From Erysipelotrichales bacterium (lineage in GTDB: Bacteria > Bacillota_I > Bacilli_A > Erysipelotrichales > Erysipelotrichaceae), in the NCBI GenBank assembly GCA_910576855.1, contig CAJTJP010000004.1, positions 64,497 to 128,496 of the forward strand: 64,000 nt of DNA, written 5' to 3'. The position numbers were made by a program, and so were the translations under genes. The notes beneath the pieces are model-generated. The model did no database searches and was not told the DNA's origin. It worked only from the letters and a program-made list of their open reading frames with translations. Below, in pieces: positions 16,844 to 25,965 of the stretch. The stretch's first letter is position 1; the number at the start of each line of letters is the position of its first letter.

Positions 16844-17867
16844 TAAATATCGTGAGGCCGGTGTTGATTTAGAGGCCGGTTATGAAAGTGTGCGCTTGAT
16901 CAAAAGCCATGTCGCACGTACAAAGGTCAAGGGGGCAATGGATTCCATCGGTGCCTTCGGCGGTATGTTTGATTTAAGTGCGCTGAATTTAAAGGAACCG
17001 GTGCTTGTATCGGGAACCGACGGTGTCGGCACAAAGCTGATGATGGCCTTTGAGATGGATCGTCATGACACGGTAGGTGTTGATGCGGTCGCAATGTGCG
17101 TCAATGATGTGCTTGTGCAAGGCGCTATGCCGATCTTTTTCTTGGATTATTTAGCAGTCGGCAAAAATGAACCGAAGCGCATTGAACAGCTTGTCAAGGG
17201 CGTAGCGGACGGCTGTGTCCAGGCAGAATGTGCTTTGATCGGCGGTGAAACGGCGGAAATGCCCGATATGTACGCTCATAATCACTATGATATTGCGGGC
17301 TTCTGCGTCGGTGCCGTTGAAAAAAGCAAGCTGTTGGACGGACAGTCCACAAGAAACGGTCAGGTGCTGATCGGACTGCCGAGCAGCGGCGTTCACAGTA
17401 ACGGCTTTTCATTGGTGCGTAAGGTATTGTTTAAGGATGCCAAGCTCGATCCGCATCAGCGCTATGCGGAATTAGACAATGAGCTTTTAGGCGACGTATT
17501 ATTAACACCGACAAGAATTTATGTAAAGACAATCAAGCATTTGTTGGCACACTTGGATATCAAGGGCATGAGTCATATCACCGGCGGCGGCTTTTATGAA
17601 AATGTGCCGAGAATGCTGCAGGAGGGGCAAGGCGTTACAATCAATATGAATTCCTTCCCAAGACCGAAAATCTTTGATTTCATTGCGAAAACAGGCAACA
17701 TTGAAGGCAATGAAATGGCAAATGTATTCAATATGGGCATCGGCTTTATCCTTGCCGTTGAACAAAGTGATGTCGATAAAGCGATGAAGCTGCTTGCGGA
17801 TATCAATGAGCCGGCTTATGTCATCGGTGAAATCACCGACAGCGGAAAAGTTGATCTCGTATGGTAA
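16836..17867 (+). CDS. purM: Phosphoribosylformylglycinamidine cyclo-ligase PurM
   Basis: A 343-residue AIR synthetase, closing FGAM to AIR with ATP. Signatures: [17 protein letters not shown] at the start, [15 protein letters not shown], the metal loop [27 protein letters not shown] and [18 protein letters not shown] 16836 with AAGGAG and the standard [11 protein letters not shown] beginning fix the start. The gene overlaps purF by eight bases and purN by seven, which points to translational coupling. Confidence 0.97.
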   Translation: MSDKYREAGVDLEAGYESVRLIKSHVARTKVKGAMDSIGAFGGMFDLSALNLKEPVLVSGTDGVGTKLMMAFEMDRHDTVGVDAVAMCVNDVLVQGAMPIFFLDYLAVGKNEPKRIEQLVKGVADGCVQAECALIGGETAEMPDMYAHNHYDIAGFCVGAVEKSKLLDGQSTRNGQVLIGLPSSGVHSNGFSLVRKVLFKDAKLDPHQRYAELDNELLGDVLLTPTRIYVKTIKHLLAHLDIKGMSHITGGGFYENVPRMLQEGQGVTINMNSFPRPKIFDFIAKTGNIEGNEMANVFNMGIGFILAVEQSDVDKAMKLLADINEPAYVIGEITDSGKVDLVW

Positions 17868-18472
17868 ATATTGCGATATTTGCGAGCGGAAACGGCTCTA
17901 ACTTTGAAAATATCGTAACTGCCGCTTCTAATCAGCAGATTCATCATGCGAAGTGCTGTCTGTTGGTCGTTGATAAGGAGCATGCCTTCGCGTGTGAGCG
18001 TGCGAAAAGGCTTGGAATTCCTTATCTGTATGTCAATCCGAAGGCTTACGCAAATAAGGCGGAATATGAAAGCTTTATCTTATCCAAGCTTCAGGAATAT
18101 CACATTGATTTGATTGTGCTTGCCGGCTATATGCGCTTTATCGGTGAGGTGCTGTTACAGGCCTTTCCATATCGTATCATGAATTTACATCCTGCTTATC
18201 TGCCGCAGTTCCCGGGGGCCCACAGCATTCAGGACGCCTTCGAGGCTAAGGTCGATTATACAGGAGTAACGGTTCACTATGTCGATGAGGGCGTGGATAC
18301 CGGTGAAATCATCTATCAGGAAAAGCTGATGATTGATTCCTCATGGAGCTTAGAGGTATTGGAGAAGCATGTTCATGAATTAGAGTATCATCTGTTCCCT
18401 AAGGCAATTCAAATGGTTATAGATAAAATCGAGAATAATAAGGAGGATCATTATGAAACGAGCATTGGTTAG
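17861..18472 (+). CDS. purN: Glycinamide ribonucleotide formyltransferase PurN
   Basis: A 203-residue folate-dependent GAR transformylase. It has the N-terminal [13 protein letters not shown], the catalytic NLHPAYLP (Asn and His) and [10 protein letters not shown] carrying the catalytic Asp. The ATG is inside the end of purM (ATGGTAAAT). Its last 20 bases overlap the start of purH, whose RBS AGGAGG lies inside the purN frame. Confidence 0.96.
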   Translation: MVNIAIFASGNGSNFENIVTAASNQQIHHAKCCLLVVDKEHAFACERAKRLGIPYLYVNPKAYANKAEYESFILSKLQEYHIDLIVLAGYMRFIGEVLLQAFPYRIMNLHPAYLPQFPGAHSIQDAFEAKVDYTGVTVHYVDEGVDTGEIIYQEKLMIDSSWSLEVLEKHVHELEYHLFPKAIQMVIDKIENNKEDHYETSIG

Positions 18473-19985
18473 TGTATCGGATAAAACAGGACTTGTGGAA
18501 TTTGTTTCCGGCTTAACAAAGCTGGGTTATGAAATCATTTCCACAGGCGGCACCAAGAAGGCATTGGAGACTGCGGGCATTTCTACGATTTCCATTTCCG
18601 ATGTGACAGGCTTTCCCGAAATCATGGACGGCCGTGTAAAAACACTTCACCCTAACGTGCACGGTGCACTGTTATGTGTCAGAGATAATGAAAGCCACGT
18701 ACAGGCATTAAAGGACAACAGTATTGAGTATATCGATCTTGTATGTGTCAATCTGTATCCCTTTAAGGAAACAGTTCAAAAAGCAGGTGTATCTCATGAG
18801 GAGATCATTGAAAATATCGATATCGGCGGTCCTTCCATGTTGCGAAGTGCTTCTAAGAATTATCGTTATATTCCGGTACTTTGCGACCCTAACGATTATG
18901 AAGCAGTGCTTAAGGAGCTGCAGGAAAACGGTGAAACAAGCTTAGAAACAAGAGAGCTGCTTGCCGCAAAGGTGTTCCGTCATACGGCTCGTTATGATAC
19001 GATGATTGCCGAGTATCTCACTAAGAAAACGGGCAATAAGTTTCCTGAAAGCTTTACGATGACCTTTGATAAGGTACAGTCCCTGCGTTACGGTGAAAAT
19101 CCACATCAGGAGGCGGCCTTCTATCAAAATATGAATCCGCAGTATTCCTTGGCAAATGCCAAACAGCTGCACGGTAAGGAGCTTTCTTATAATAATATTC
19201 AAGACGGTAATGCCGCAATCGAAATTCTGAAGGAATTCAGCGGTCAGTGTGCCGTTGTCGCTCTTAAACATATGAATCCGTGCGGTGTCGGTATCGGCAA
19301 AACGATTGAGGAAGCATGGGACAAGGCTTATGAGGCAGACCCTGTTTCTATTTTCGGCGGTATCGTCGCTATGAATCATGAGGTAAGCGAAACAGTCGCA
19401 GAAAAGCTTTCTAAGATTTTCTTAGAAATCATCATCGCACCTTCCTTCAGTGAGGCGGCCTTCGCTATTTTATCGCAAAAGAAAAATATCCGTTTGATGA
19501 CCTTAGATACAAGCTTAAAGCCAAGTGCTGAGCTTAAGGTTACAAATGTCAATGACGGTTTATTGGTACAGGATATCGATGCGAAAAACATCACTGCGCA
19601 GGATTTGACGTGCGTTACCAAGCGTCAGCCGAGCGAGGCTGAAATCGAACAGCTGTTATTTGCGTGGAAGGTCGTTAAGCACGTGAAGTCCAATGCGATT
19701 GTTTTAGTTAAGGACAATATGACGATCGGTGTCGGTGCCGGACAAATGAATCGCGTCGGCGCGGCAAAAATAGCGATTGAACAAGCACAGGAAAAGGCAA
19801 ACGGCTCTGTCATGGGGTCTGATGCGTTCTTCCCGATGCCGGATACGGTAGAAGCTGCCGCAAAAGCAGGTATCACCGCCATCATCCAACCGGGCGGATC
19901 AATCAAGGATCAGCTTTCTATCGATGAATGCGATAAGCATGGTATCGCAATGGTCTACACCGGTATTCGTCATTTCAAGCATTAG
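18453..19985 (+). CDS. purH: Bifunctional AICAR formyltransferase/IMP cyclohydrolase PurH
   Basis: A 510-residue enzyme for the last two steps to IMP. Residues about 1-195 form the MGS-like IMP cyclohydrolase domain (STGGTKKALETAG, GRVKTLHPNVHG). Residues about 200-510 form the AICAR formyltransferase domain (YGENPHQEAAFY, the Lys-His pair in VALKHMNPCGVG, SDAFFPMPDTVEAAAKAG). It is the last gene of the operon. purC, purD and purB are not in the operon or elsewhere in this window. Confidence 0.97.
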   Translation: MKRALVSVSDKTGLVEFVSGLTKLGYEIISTGGTKKALETAGISTISISDVTGFPEIMDGRVKTLHPNVHGALLCVRDNESHVQALKDNSIEYIDLVCVNLYPFKETVQKAGVSHEEIIENIDIGGPSMLRSASKNYRYIPVLCDPNDYEAVLKELQENGETSLETRELLAAKVFRHTARYDTMIAEYLTKKTGNKFPESFTMTFDKVQSLRYGENPHQEAAFYQNMNPQYSLANAKQLHGKELSYNNIQDGNAAIEILKEFSGQCAVVALKHMNPCGVGIGKTIEEAWDKAYEADPVSIFGGIVAMNHEVSETVAEKLSKIFLEIIIAPSFSEAAFAILSQKKNIRLMTLDTSLKPSAELKVTNVNDGLLVQDIDAKNITAQDLTCVTKRQPSEAEIEQLLFAWKVVKHVKSNAIVLVKDNMTIGVGAGQMNRVGAAKIAIEQAQEKANGSVMGSDAFFPMPDTVEAAAKAGITAIIQPGGSIKDQLSIDECDKHGIAMVYTGIRHFKH

Positions 19986-20386
19986 TAACAGTACATCTGT
20001 CAGATGTCATTCTCTTTGCGCCGATATTCATTTTATCTTCTGAATTCTTTTCCTTATATCAAAGGTATATCTTATGTTACAGTCCTTTATATATTATAAG
20101 GAAGAAAAGATATTTGTTATCGATCGTTATCACAGACAGGTATCATAAATAACAGCTTCATTCAGACAATAAAAAAGCATTTGACAAAATAAGCCATATA
20201 CAAGTTCAAGCTAAGGATTCATATAGATTCCTTAGCTTTTTATTTTGATTCAACCGCAAGCTGTTGCTTATCAAAAAAATATCGACTCAGGTGCTTTTCG
20301 GTAAAAAATAGACTTCCCAAATAAAGGAAGCAGAAAAGGATACCCATTGAGATTAAAAAATGTTATAATTGATTCAAGGTGATATT
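19986..20386. other. Intergenic region purH to M50 protease
   Basis: About 400 bases without a credible gene. It holds a terminator at 20208-20244 and, near the M50 start, TATAAT at 20353, which may be the -10 box of that gene. Nothing else is recognised. Confidence 0.6.
20208..20244 (+). terminator. Terminator of the pur operon
   Basis: AAGCTAAGGA pairs with TCCTTAGCTT around an 11-base loop, followed by TTTTATTTT. Confidence 0.75.
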
Positions 20387-21163
20387 ATGCAAAATTCCAT
20401 ATTTAGAGACTGGAGCATCGGCAAATGGATATTGAATATATTGATCGTACTGCTTACGATCACAGTGCTGTCGCTTTTTATCAATCCTGTGTTTGCGTTA
20501 GGCTATATCATTATGCTCGTCGTTCATGAATGCGGACATATGATCAGCGCAAAAAGCTACGGCGCTCAGGTGCGCTTCGGCGGCTTTACTCCGTTTGGTG
20601 CATATATTCAAATACTGGATCAAACCTCAATCAAGGAAAACGCTGTTATCGCAATGAGCGGACCGCTGTTCGGCTTGTTGAACGCTCTTATTTATTTCTT
20701 TATCTTTTCATTGATAAAGGATCAAACCTTTTTATGGCTCAGCTTCTTTGCGGGTATCGTATCCTTGATGAATCTGATGCCGCTGAATCCGTTTGACGGC
20801 GGAAAGGTAATCTTTGGAACCTTTTATTTCTTTCCTTTGTTGTTTATTCCTTTCCTTATATATAGTATTGTGATGTTGACTGAGGAAAAATGGTTGATTT
20901 ATATCCAATCACTGTTGATTCTGTATATCATATTGGATGTTGTCAAGATGCACCGCCTCAATCGCTTGGAGCGAATTTTCCATATCGAAAAGGAACCCAA
21001 GGCTTCTATCTTTTTTATCTATCTGTTGGTAGTTGCACTGCTTGCCGGCTTGATGATTACGATGACGATTGACTTCAAAAACACCCTGCTTCCGCAAATT
21101 ATTATCCCGGCAGAATGCGAGGAATTTATCGAACTCATAAAAAATTTTTTTGCGGGTCTTTAG
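20387..21163 (+). CDS. Membrane zinc metalloprotease, M50 (SpoIVFB-like) family
   Basis: A 258-residue polytopic protein. The zinc motif HECGH is at residues 47-51 inside the second hydrophobic helix, and the second-site motif NPFDGG is in LMPLNPFDGGKVIFG (about 137). Five or six membrane segments follow the usual site-2-protease topology. ATG 20387 is chosen because GGTGAT lies just ahead. No SpoIVFA-like partner is adjacent, so a role in pro-sigma-K processing cannot be assumed; other regulated intramembrane proteolysis is equally possible. Confidence 0.85.
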   Translation: MQNSIFRDWSIGKWILNILIVLLTITVLSLFINPVFALGYIIMLVVHECGHMISAKSYGAQVRFGGFTPFGAYIQILDQTSIKENAVIAMSGPLFGLLNALIYFFIFSLIKDQTFLWLSFFAGIVSLMNLMPLNPFDGGKVIFGTFYFFPLLFIPFLIYSIVMLTEEKWLIYIQSLLILYIILDVVKMHRLNRLERIFHIEKEPKASIFFIYLLVVALLAGLMITMTIDFKNTLLPQIIIPAECEEFIELIKNFFAGL

Positions 21164-21575
21164 CCGCTGAAAAGCGGTCTTGTAAACTGAGAAACCCTTT
21201 ACATTTTCTTAGGTTAAGCCGATGAACAAAAAGTAACAAGGTAATGATACCTGTATCAGTCTTTTTGGTTTATTCTTAACCGATGAAAAATTCACGGTGC
21301 TGAAGCGGTTACATTCACAATCTTATAAAATGTGCACAGCGAAAGCTAGTACGCATAGCTATCGCATATGTACGCTATCAGATACGAATATTGAGTGAAA
21401 TATTTGTTAAAAACAGATGTTATTTCACAAGTAAAAAATCAGTGTGATTTTAGCACCCATTGTTGAAAAAGGCTTATTCTATAGGCTTTAATAATATTAC
21501 AAAAATAAATTCATGTATAAACTAAAGCATATGGGTATAAAATAGTGAATGCAGACCGTTCAAAAAAAAGAAAGT
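21164..21575. other. Intergenic region upstream of the 3D lipoprotein
   Basis: About 410 bases without a gene. It contains a short hairpin after the M50 stop (CCGCTgaaaAGCGG), and GGTTAAGCCGATGAA near 21214 facing TTCTTAACCGATGAA near 21275, which is at once a near direct repeat and partly inverted. No known riboswitch class is recognised. The promoter of the next gene lies to the right of it, so it is not that gene's leader. Confidence 0.5.
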
Positions 21576-21604
21576 TTGACAAGCTGAAATTCATATGATA
21601 GAAT
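21576..21604 (+). promoter_or_regulatory. Consensus promoter of the 3D lipoprotein gene
   Basis: TTGACA at 21576-21581 and TAGAAT at 21599-21604 with a 17-base spacer; the start codon is 30 bases beyond. Confidence 0.75.
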
Positions 21605-21633
21605 AAGCAACGTGCCGTAAAAGGAGGAAATTT

Positions 21634-22419
21634 ATGAAACTGAAAAGAATATGTGCTTTTCTGATCATGGTTTTCGCTCTTTCCGGATGTGCGACAGATA
21701 TGTCCGGTGATGGAGCAATGGTTAATACCAATCCGGTATCTAATACTGTGATATCACAACTGACACAAAGAGAAAATAAGCTATTAACGCTGCATATGGA
21801 AAATAAACCGAGCACTTCTTTGAAAAAAGAAGTCAAATCCTATGCGACTGAGAAAAAATTAAATAAAAAGCTGGCGAAGCAGGACGCAGTCAAAGACACA
21901 TTTGAAGCGCTTGCGAAGGTAAGCAAGGCGGATCAATATGTTGCACCTGAACCTGAGGAACCCGAAATCATTGAAACAAAGGCTGCGGATAAGGAAGCAG
22001 CAACTGTTTCCGCTAATGAAAGCTTTACAATCAAAACGACCTTATATGGCGTTGACTGCTACGGATGTAACGTAAGAGCCGATGGTACCGGAAATACCGC
22101 AATCGGTGTTCAGCTGAATACCGAAAAAGGCGTGAAACAAAGTGATGGTACTTGGAAAAGCGGTTTAACGTATGACGGCTATTATATTATCGCAATGGAT
22201 GCAAGTGTTCCGTTTTACTCTATCGTAGAGATTACCAATCATGGCTTAAGCGGTATGGGAATATCACCGGATCAGCCGCTCAAATGTATCGTATTAGATC
22301 GCGGCGGTGCCATTACCGGCAACCACGTTGATTTATATATCGGCAGTGAGAAAAACGTCAATCAATTTACGCAAAACGGTTCTACGCCGACAGCGAAAAT
22401 CATTCGCTATGGGAAATAA
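21634..22419 (+). CDS. Lipoprotein with C-terminal 3D domain (YabE-like)
   Basis: A 261-residue lipoprotein: signal with lipobox LSGC (Cys20), a charged helical linker (about 60-125, with EPEEPEIIE), and a C-terminal 3D domain (about 140-261). The domain shows the three-Asp pattern in ITTLYGVDCYGCNVRADG, IIAMDASVPFYS and VLDRGGAITGNHVDLYIG. 3D domains occur in cell-wall-active proteins related to Rpf/MltA and probably act on peptidoglycan. In Bacillus the 3D protein YabE is encoded just ahead of rnmV and rsmA, which matches the order here. Confidence 0.85.
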   Translation: MKLKRICAFLIMVFALSGCATDMSGDGAMVNTNPVSNTVISQLTQRENKLLTLHMENKPSTSLKKEVKSYATEKKLNKKLAKQDAVKDTFEALAKVSKADQYVAPEPEEPEIIETKAADKEAATVSANESFTIKTTLYGVDCYGCNVRADGTGNTAIGVQLNTEKGVKQSDGTWKSGLTYDGYYIIAMDASVPFYSIVEITNHGLSGMGISPDQPLKCIVLDRGGAITGNHVDLYIGSEKNVNQFTQNGSTPTAKIIRYGK

Positions 22420-22772
22420 TCGTTATCAGTAATTATACAAGCTATAAATATCCCTTTAAAATCAATGTTTCACGTAAACGGATGTGGGAAATAATCCTAA
22501 ATCTGTAGATAATGGACACACTGTAAATAAGTATATAAGCATATTTGATTTTCCCTGTATTAAATATGTTACTTATAATACCCGATATCAGCCATTTATT
22601 TTATCAACCGCTTTCTTTAAACATAAAGAAAATGAAACCGCACAGATTGAAAAAAAGCTGTGCTTTTCTGCATGTTTCAACGCTTTTCCTGCCTGATTTC
22701 TCGTTTAATCATTCTCAAAAACCGGTTATTATGATAGAATATGTGTGATAACCAAATACTGAGGTAGATAGA
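22420..22772. other. Intergenic region before rnmV
   Basis: About 350 bases. It holds a terminator at 22640-22667, a degenerate parS-like stretch TGTTTCACGTAAAC near 22466, and TAGAAT near 22735 as a possible -10 box for rnmV. Nothing else is recognised. Confidence 0.5.
22640..22667 (+). terminator. Terminator after the 3D lipoprotein
   Basis: GCACAG pairs with CTGTGC around an A-rich loop, followed by TTTT. Confidence 0.55.
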
Positions 22773-23330
22773 ATGAGGATAAAGGAAATCATTGTCGTAG
22801 AGGGTAAGCATGATACGCAAAAGCTTCAATCCTGCATCGAATGCGATACACTTGAAACCTGCGGCTGTCGCTTAACGAAGGAGCGAATCGAGCTGATCCG
22901 GCAGCTACAGAAAAAACGCGGTGTCATTATCTTTACCGATCCCGATGTTCCGGGCGAGAAAATCAGAAATGCGATCAATACGCAGGTTCCCGGCTGTAAA
23001 AACGCGTTTATTGAGAAGCGTCTGGCGAAAACATCGAAAAAGGTAGGTGTTGAACATGCCAAGCCGCAGGATATCAAGGATGCGCTCTCCCATTTAATGA
23101 CTTATGAGGCGCAGGTAAGTGAAACATTATCGCTGAAAGAATTTCATGCCTTAGGTCTCAACGGTCGCAACAACAGCGCTCAGCTTCGGGAAATGCTGGG
23201 AAATACCCTGTTTATCGGTAAATGTAATGCGAAAACACTGTGGAAGCGCCTGAATATGCTTGGCCTTTCCGTGAAAGAGGTTGAGCATTTATTAATCAGT
23301 ATGAATCATAATCGATCAAGGGAGGTGTAA
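22773..23330 (+). CDS. rnmV: Ribonuclease M5
   Basis: A 185-residue Toprim nuclease that matures 5S rRNA in Gram-positive bacteria. The Toprim glutamate is in IIVVEGKHDTQKL and the metal-binding DxD in IIFTDPDVPGEKIR. The C-terminal domain contains GVEHAKPQDIKDALS and a final RNA-binding part. It is followed after one base by rsmA, the standard Bacillota arrangement, and the GGAGG in its last codons serves rsmA. Confidence 0.94.
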   Translation: MRIKEIIVVEGKHDTQKLQSCIECDTLETCGCRLTKERIELIRQLQKKRGVIIFTDPDVPGEKIRNAINTQVPGCKNAFIEKRLAKTSKKVGVEHAKPQDIKDALSHLMTYEAQVSETLSLKEFHALGLNGRNNSAQLREMLGNTLFIGKCNAKTLWKRLNMLGLSVKEVEHLLISMNHNRSREV

Positions 23331-23331
23331 A

Positions 23332-24180
23332 ATGATACAACGAATTGCGACTCCTTCGCAAACAAAAGCGATCTTGGAAAAGCATGATCTGTATGCGAAA
23401 AAAAATTACGGTCAAAACTTCTTGGTTGAGTGCGGCATCGTTGAAAAGATTGCCCGTCATGCGGTAATCAGCGATCATTGTGCAGTGATTGAAATCGGCC
23501 CGGGTATCGGTGCACTTACCCAGTTTTTATGTGAATACGCTAAAAAGGTCATTGCCTTTGAAATCGATTCACGATTGGAGCCTGTTTTAAATGAAAACCT
23601 GAAGGATTACGATAACTTTACGCTCATTATGCAGGATTTTTTAAACACCGATTTAGAGGAGTACATAAAGCCGCTTTGTGACGAGGGCTATGATATCGTC
23701 GTTGCGGCAAATCTGCCGTATTATATCACTACACCGATTTTATTTCGATTATTTGAATATGGTGAAACGATTCGCTCAATTACCGTTATGATGCAGAAGG
23801 AGGTTGCCGATCGTTTCGGTGCTGAAGTGAATTCCAAGGATTATAATGCCTTAAGTGTTATCACCCGTTATCGCTGTGATGTATTGAAAGTATGTAAGGT
23901 TCCGGCAAATGTTTTTCAGCCGAAGCCGAAAGTTGACAGTGCAGTCCTGCAGTTTCGCTTTCATAAGGAGAAACCGCTTGAAAATGAAGCGTTGTTTTTT
24001 GAGTTAGTTAAGGAATGCTTCCGTCAGCGAAGAAAGACACTTTTGAACAATTTAGGAAATTACCTGGGAAATAAACAAAAGGCCGAGGAAATCATAGAAA
24101 GGGCAGGCATCAAGCCTGAAGCAAGAGCGCAAAGCTTATCTTTGGATGACTTTGTCAGCTTATATGAGGTATTTATATGA
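23332..24180 (+). CDS. rsmA: 16S rRNA dimethyladenosine transferase RsmA (KsgA)
   Basis: A 282-residue SAM-dependent enzyme that dimethylates two adjacent adenines near the 3' end of 16S rRNA. Motifs: KNYGQNFLV, the SAM loop VIEIGPGIGALTQFL, the acidic IAFEIDSRLEPVL, and catalytic NLPYYITTPILF. The C-terminal helical domain has FRQRRKTLLNNL. It overlaps ispE by four bases (ATGA). Confidence 0.97.
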   Translation: MIQRIATPSQTKAILEKHDLYAKKNYGQNFLVECGIVEKIARHAVISDHCAVIEIGPGIGALTQFLCEYAKKVIAFEIDSRLEPVLNENLKDYDNFTLIMQDFLNTDLEEYIKPLCDEGYDIVVAANLPYYITTPILFRLFEYGETIRSITVMMQKEVADRFGAEVNSKDYNALSVITRYRCDVLKVCKVPANVFQPKPKVDSAVLQFRFHKEKPLENEALFFELVKECFRQRRKTLLNNLGNYLGNKQKAEEIIERAGIKPEARAQSLSLDDFVSLYEVFI

Positions 24181-25103
24181 ATGAAAAAGGCAAAATATTA
24201 GAGTATGCATATGCGAAGGTAAATCTGTTGCTGGACGCGACCGATAAAAGAGCTGACGGCTATCATAATCTGAATTCGGTGATTGCGCCGTTGGATATTT
24301 ATGATTCCGTTTGGATCGAAAAAGCGAATCGAATGAGCTATTCCTGTGATGATGAGTCATTACCGTTTGATTCCTCAAATACGGTAGTAAAGGCAGTAAA
24401 GCTGATGAAGGAAACCTTTCGCATCAAGGACAACTATCGTATCAGAGTAAACAAGGAAATTCCGATGGAAGCAGGACTCGGCGGCGGAAGCAGTGATGCA
24501 GCCGCGGTCATGCGCGGAATTTTAAGACTCAGTAAGCCGACGACGAACCTTTCTTATTTAGAGGAGCTGGGGCTTAAAATCGGGGCCGATGTGCCGGCTT
24601 GTGTATCAAAGAAATGTGTTCTCGTATCGGGTATCGGTGAGGTAAAAGCGCATTTGGATCGCAGCTTTGATTTGATTTTTCTGTTGATAAAACCTGAACA
24701 GGGAATCAGCACGAAGCTTGTTTATGATAATTTGAATCTTGCAACATGCGCACATCCATGTCTTGATACCTTTTTGTGCGAATGGGAACGAGGAAATGCC
24801 GACGGTGTATTAAAACAATGCGGTAATTCCCTTGAGGACAGCACATTTCAGCTTGTTGAAGGACTTGCCGATATTAAACAGGAGCTGTTAGACTGCGGCT
24901 TTAAGAGCGTAACCATGTGCGGCAGCGGCACTACCATTTTCGCAGCCGGCAAAAGCATTTCAGAGACATTATCGATTGCCGATAAGTTCAAGGGGCGTTA
25001 TCCGTTTGTGCAGGCCACCTCAACATATCCGGCACCGTCATGCGGTCATTCAGCCAAAGAAAGACATGATTTTGTGAGGCGCTTTTTGGGATATGACATT
25101 TGA
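24177..25103 (+). CDS. ispE: 4-diphosphocytidyl-2-C-methyl-D-erythritol kinase IspE
   Basis: A 308-residue GHMP kinase of the non-mevalonate isoprenoid pathway. It has the N-terminal YAKVNLLLDATDKRADGYH, the ATP loop MEAGLGGGSSDAAAV and the C-terminal MCGSGTTIFAAG. It is somewhat longer than the usual 280-295 residues. The last 25 or so (after PFVQATSTYPAP) look like an unusual extension, and a foreign-looking segment begins directly after its stop. The C terminus may therefore have been altered by the event that brought that segment in. Overlap with rsmA indicates coupling. Confidence 0.95.
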   Translation: MNEKGKILEYAYAKVNLLLDATDKRADGYHNLNSVIAPLDIYDSVWIEKANRMSYSCDDESLPFDSSNTVVKAVKLMKETFRIKDNYRIRVNKEIPMEAGLGGGSSDAAAVMRGILRLSKPTTNLSYLEELGLKIGADVPACVSKKCVLVSGIGEVKAHLDRSFDLIFLLIKPEQGISTKLVYDNLNLATCAHPCLDTFLCEWERGNADGVLKQCGNSLEDSTFQLVEGLADIKQELLDCGFKSVTMCGSGTTIFAAGKSISETLSIADKFKGRYPFVQATSTYPAPSCGHSAKERHDFVRRFLGYDI

Positions 25104-25364
25104 GTGAGAAAGACGGTAAGCTACAATGAAGCAACAGGTGTAATTACTTCATCAGATGCATATTTAAACGTAGAATGGGTGTCCGTAACACATCCACAAG
25201 TTGCATATTCCGGTAGTATTACAAACATAAATGTAACAAGAAAATTATCTACTTCAAAAAGAACTGTAACAGCTACAGCTAGCTATGATATATTAGGTTC
25301 AACAGCTTTTAATATAAATAATGTATCATATCATGTTTCTGGGCGCACATTATCTTGTTCGTAG
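25104..25364 (+). pseudogene. Possible 5'-truncated gene of a secreted beta-rich protein
   Basis: An 86-residue frame that starts with GTG directly after the ispE stop, in the same frame, with no ribosome site and no signal peptide. Its sequence (AYLNVEWVSVTHPQVAYSGS, RKLSTSKRTVTATASYDILG, HVSGRTLSCS) is rich in alternating Ser/Thr and hydrophobic residues, like the C-terminal half of an exported beta protein. Codon use is more AT-rich than in ispE. The likely explanation is that recombination joined the tail of an accessory gene to ispE. It could be a real short gene, but nothing shows that it is translated. Confidence 0.4.
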
Positions 25365-25427
25365 ACAAATTTTCAAAAAAATACGAAATTGTCATTTCTC
25401 ACACAGACTAAGAAAGGAGATGGTGAT

Positions 25428-25724
25428 ATGAATAGATTAAAAATTGCTTACGTGATTTATATATTATCACTATTAGGAGTATGTACCTTATGTGCGATAA
25501 ACATATTAAATAATGACATGGTAATTGTTACTGATATTATCTTGATTTCCATCATATTTCTTTGCTGTAGTAATATGTTTTATGTTCCAAGAAATATGGA
25601 TAATGATGTATTTCTTGAAAATAAACAAAAAATGAAAAGCGACCCTATTTTATGGAGAGAAATGATTTTTTTAGAAACACCTCTTGTATTGTTGTTATTC
25701 ATATTAATATATCTGATTAAATAA
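25428..25724 (+). CDS. Small membrane protein, unknown
   Basis: A 98-residue product with three hydrophobic segments (about 3-24, 28-46, 78-97) and a polar stretch of about 28 residues between the second and third (VPRNMDNDVFLENKQKMK). ATG 25428 has AAAGGAGA upstream. No family is recognised. It follows the truncated secreted-type frame in the same AT-rich insert, so the two could be remnants of one secreted-plus-membrane gene pair. This resembles the arrangement at 4988-6063. Confidence 0.5.
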   Translation: MNRLKIAYVIYILSLLGVCTLCAINILNNDMVIVTDIILISIIFLCCSNMFYVPRNMDNDVFLENKQKMKSDPILWREMIFLETPLVLLLFILIYLIK

Positions 25725-25792
25725 CAAAAAAATCACAAAAGTATGTACTCATCTAATTTATAATATATAACACTAAATATTCGAGAGTAAAT

Positions 25793-25835
25793 AAAGGATT
25801 AATTTCTGTAACAAACAGGAACTAATCCTTTTAAT
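25793..25835 (+). terminator. Terminator after the insert
   Basis: AAAGGATTA pairs with TAATCCTTT around a loop of about 20 bases, followed by T-rich sequence. Confidence 0.55.
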
Positions 25836-25965
25836 TTTCATAATTCTATTATATTCATTTCATATAATTCTTGACTACGATTGACAAAGTTATATTATTT
25901 TAAAAATTAAGATTTGAAATATTAGTTTAACCAAATTAATATAAAACAAAATTTCATTTCAAGTA

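Noticed and set aside
21164..21633. c-di-AMP (ydaO) riboswitch ahead of the 3D lipoprotein
   Set aside because: Such riboswitches precede many cell-wall hydrolase genes, but the conserved GGGGAC and CCGAATCCG blocks are absent, and the consensus promoter lies downstream of the region.
22466..22481. parS-like TGTTTCACGTAAAC upstream of rnmV
   Set aside because: Only the first ten bases and two later ones match the 16-bp consensus; the right arm is broken.
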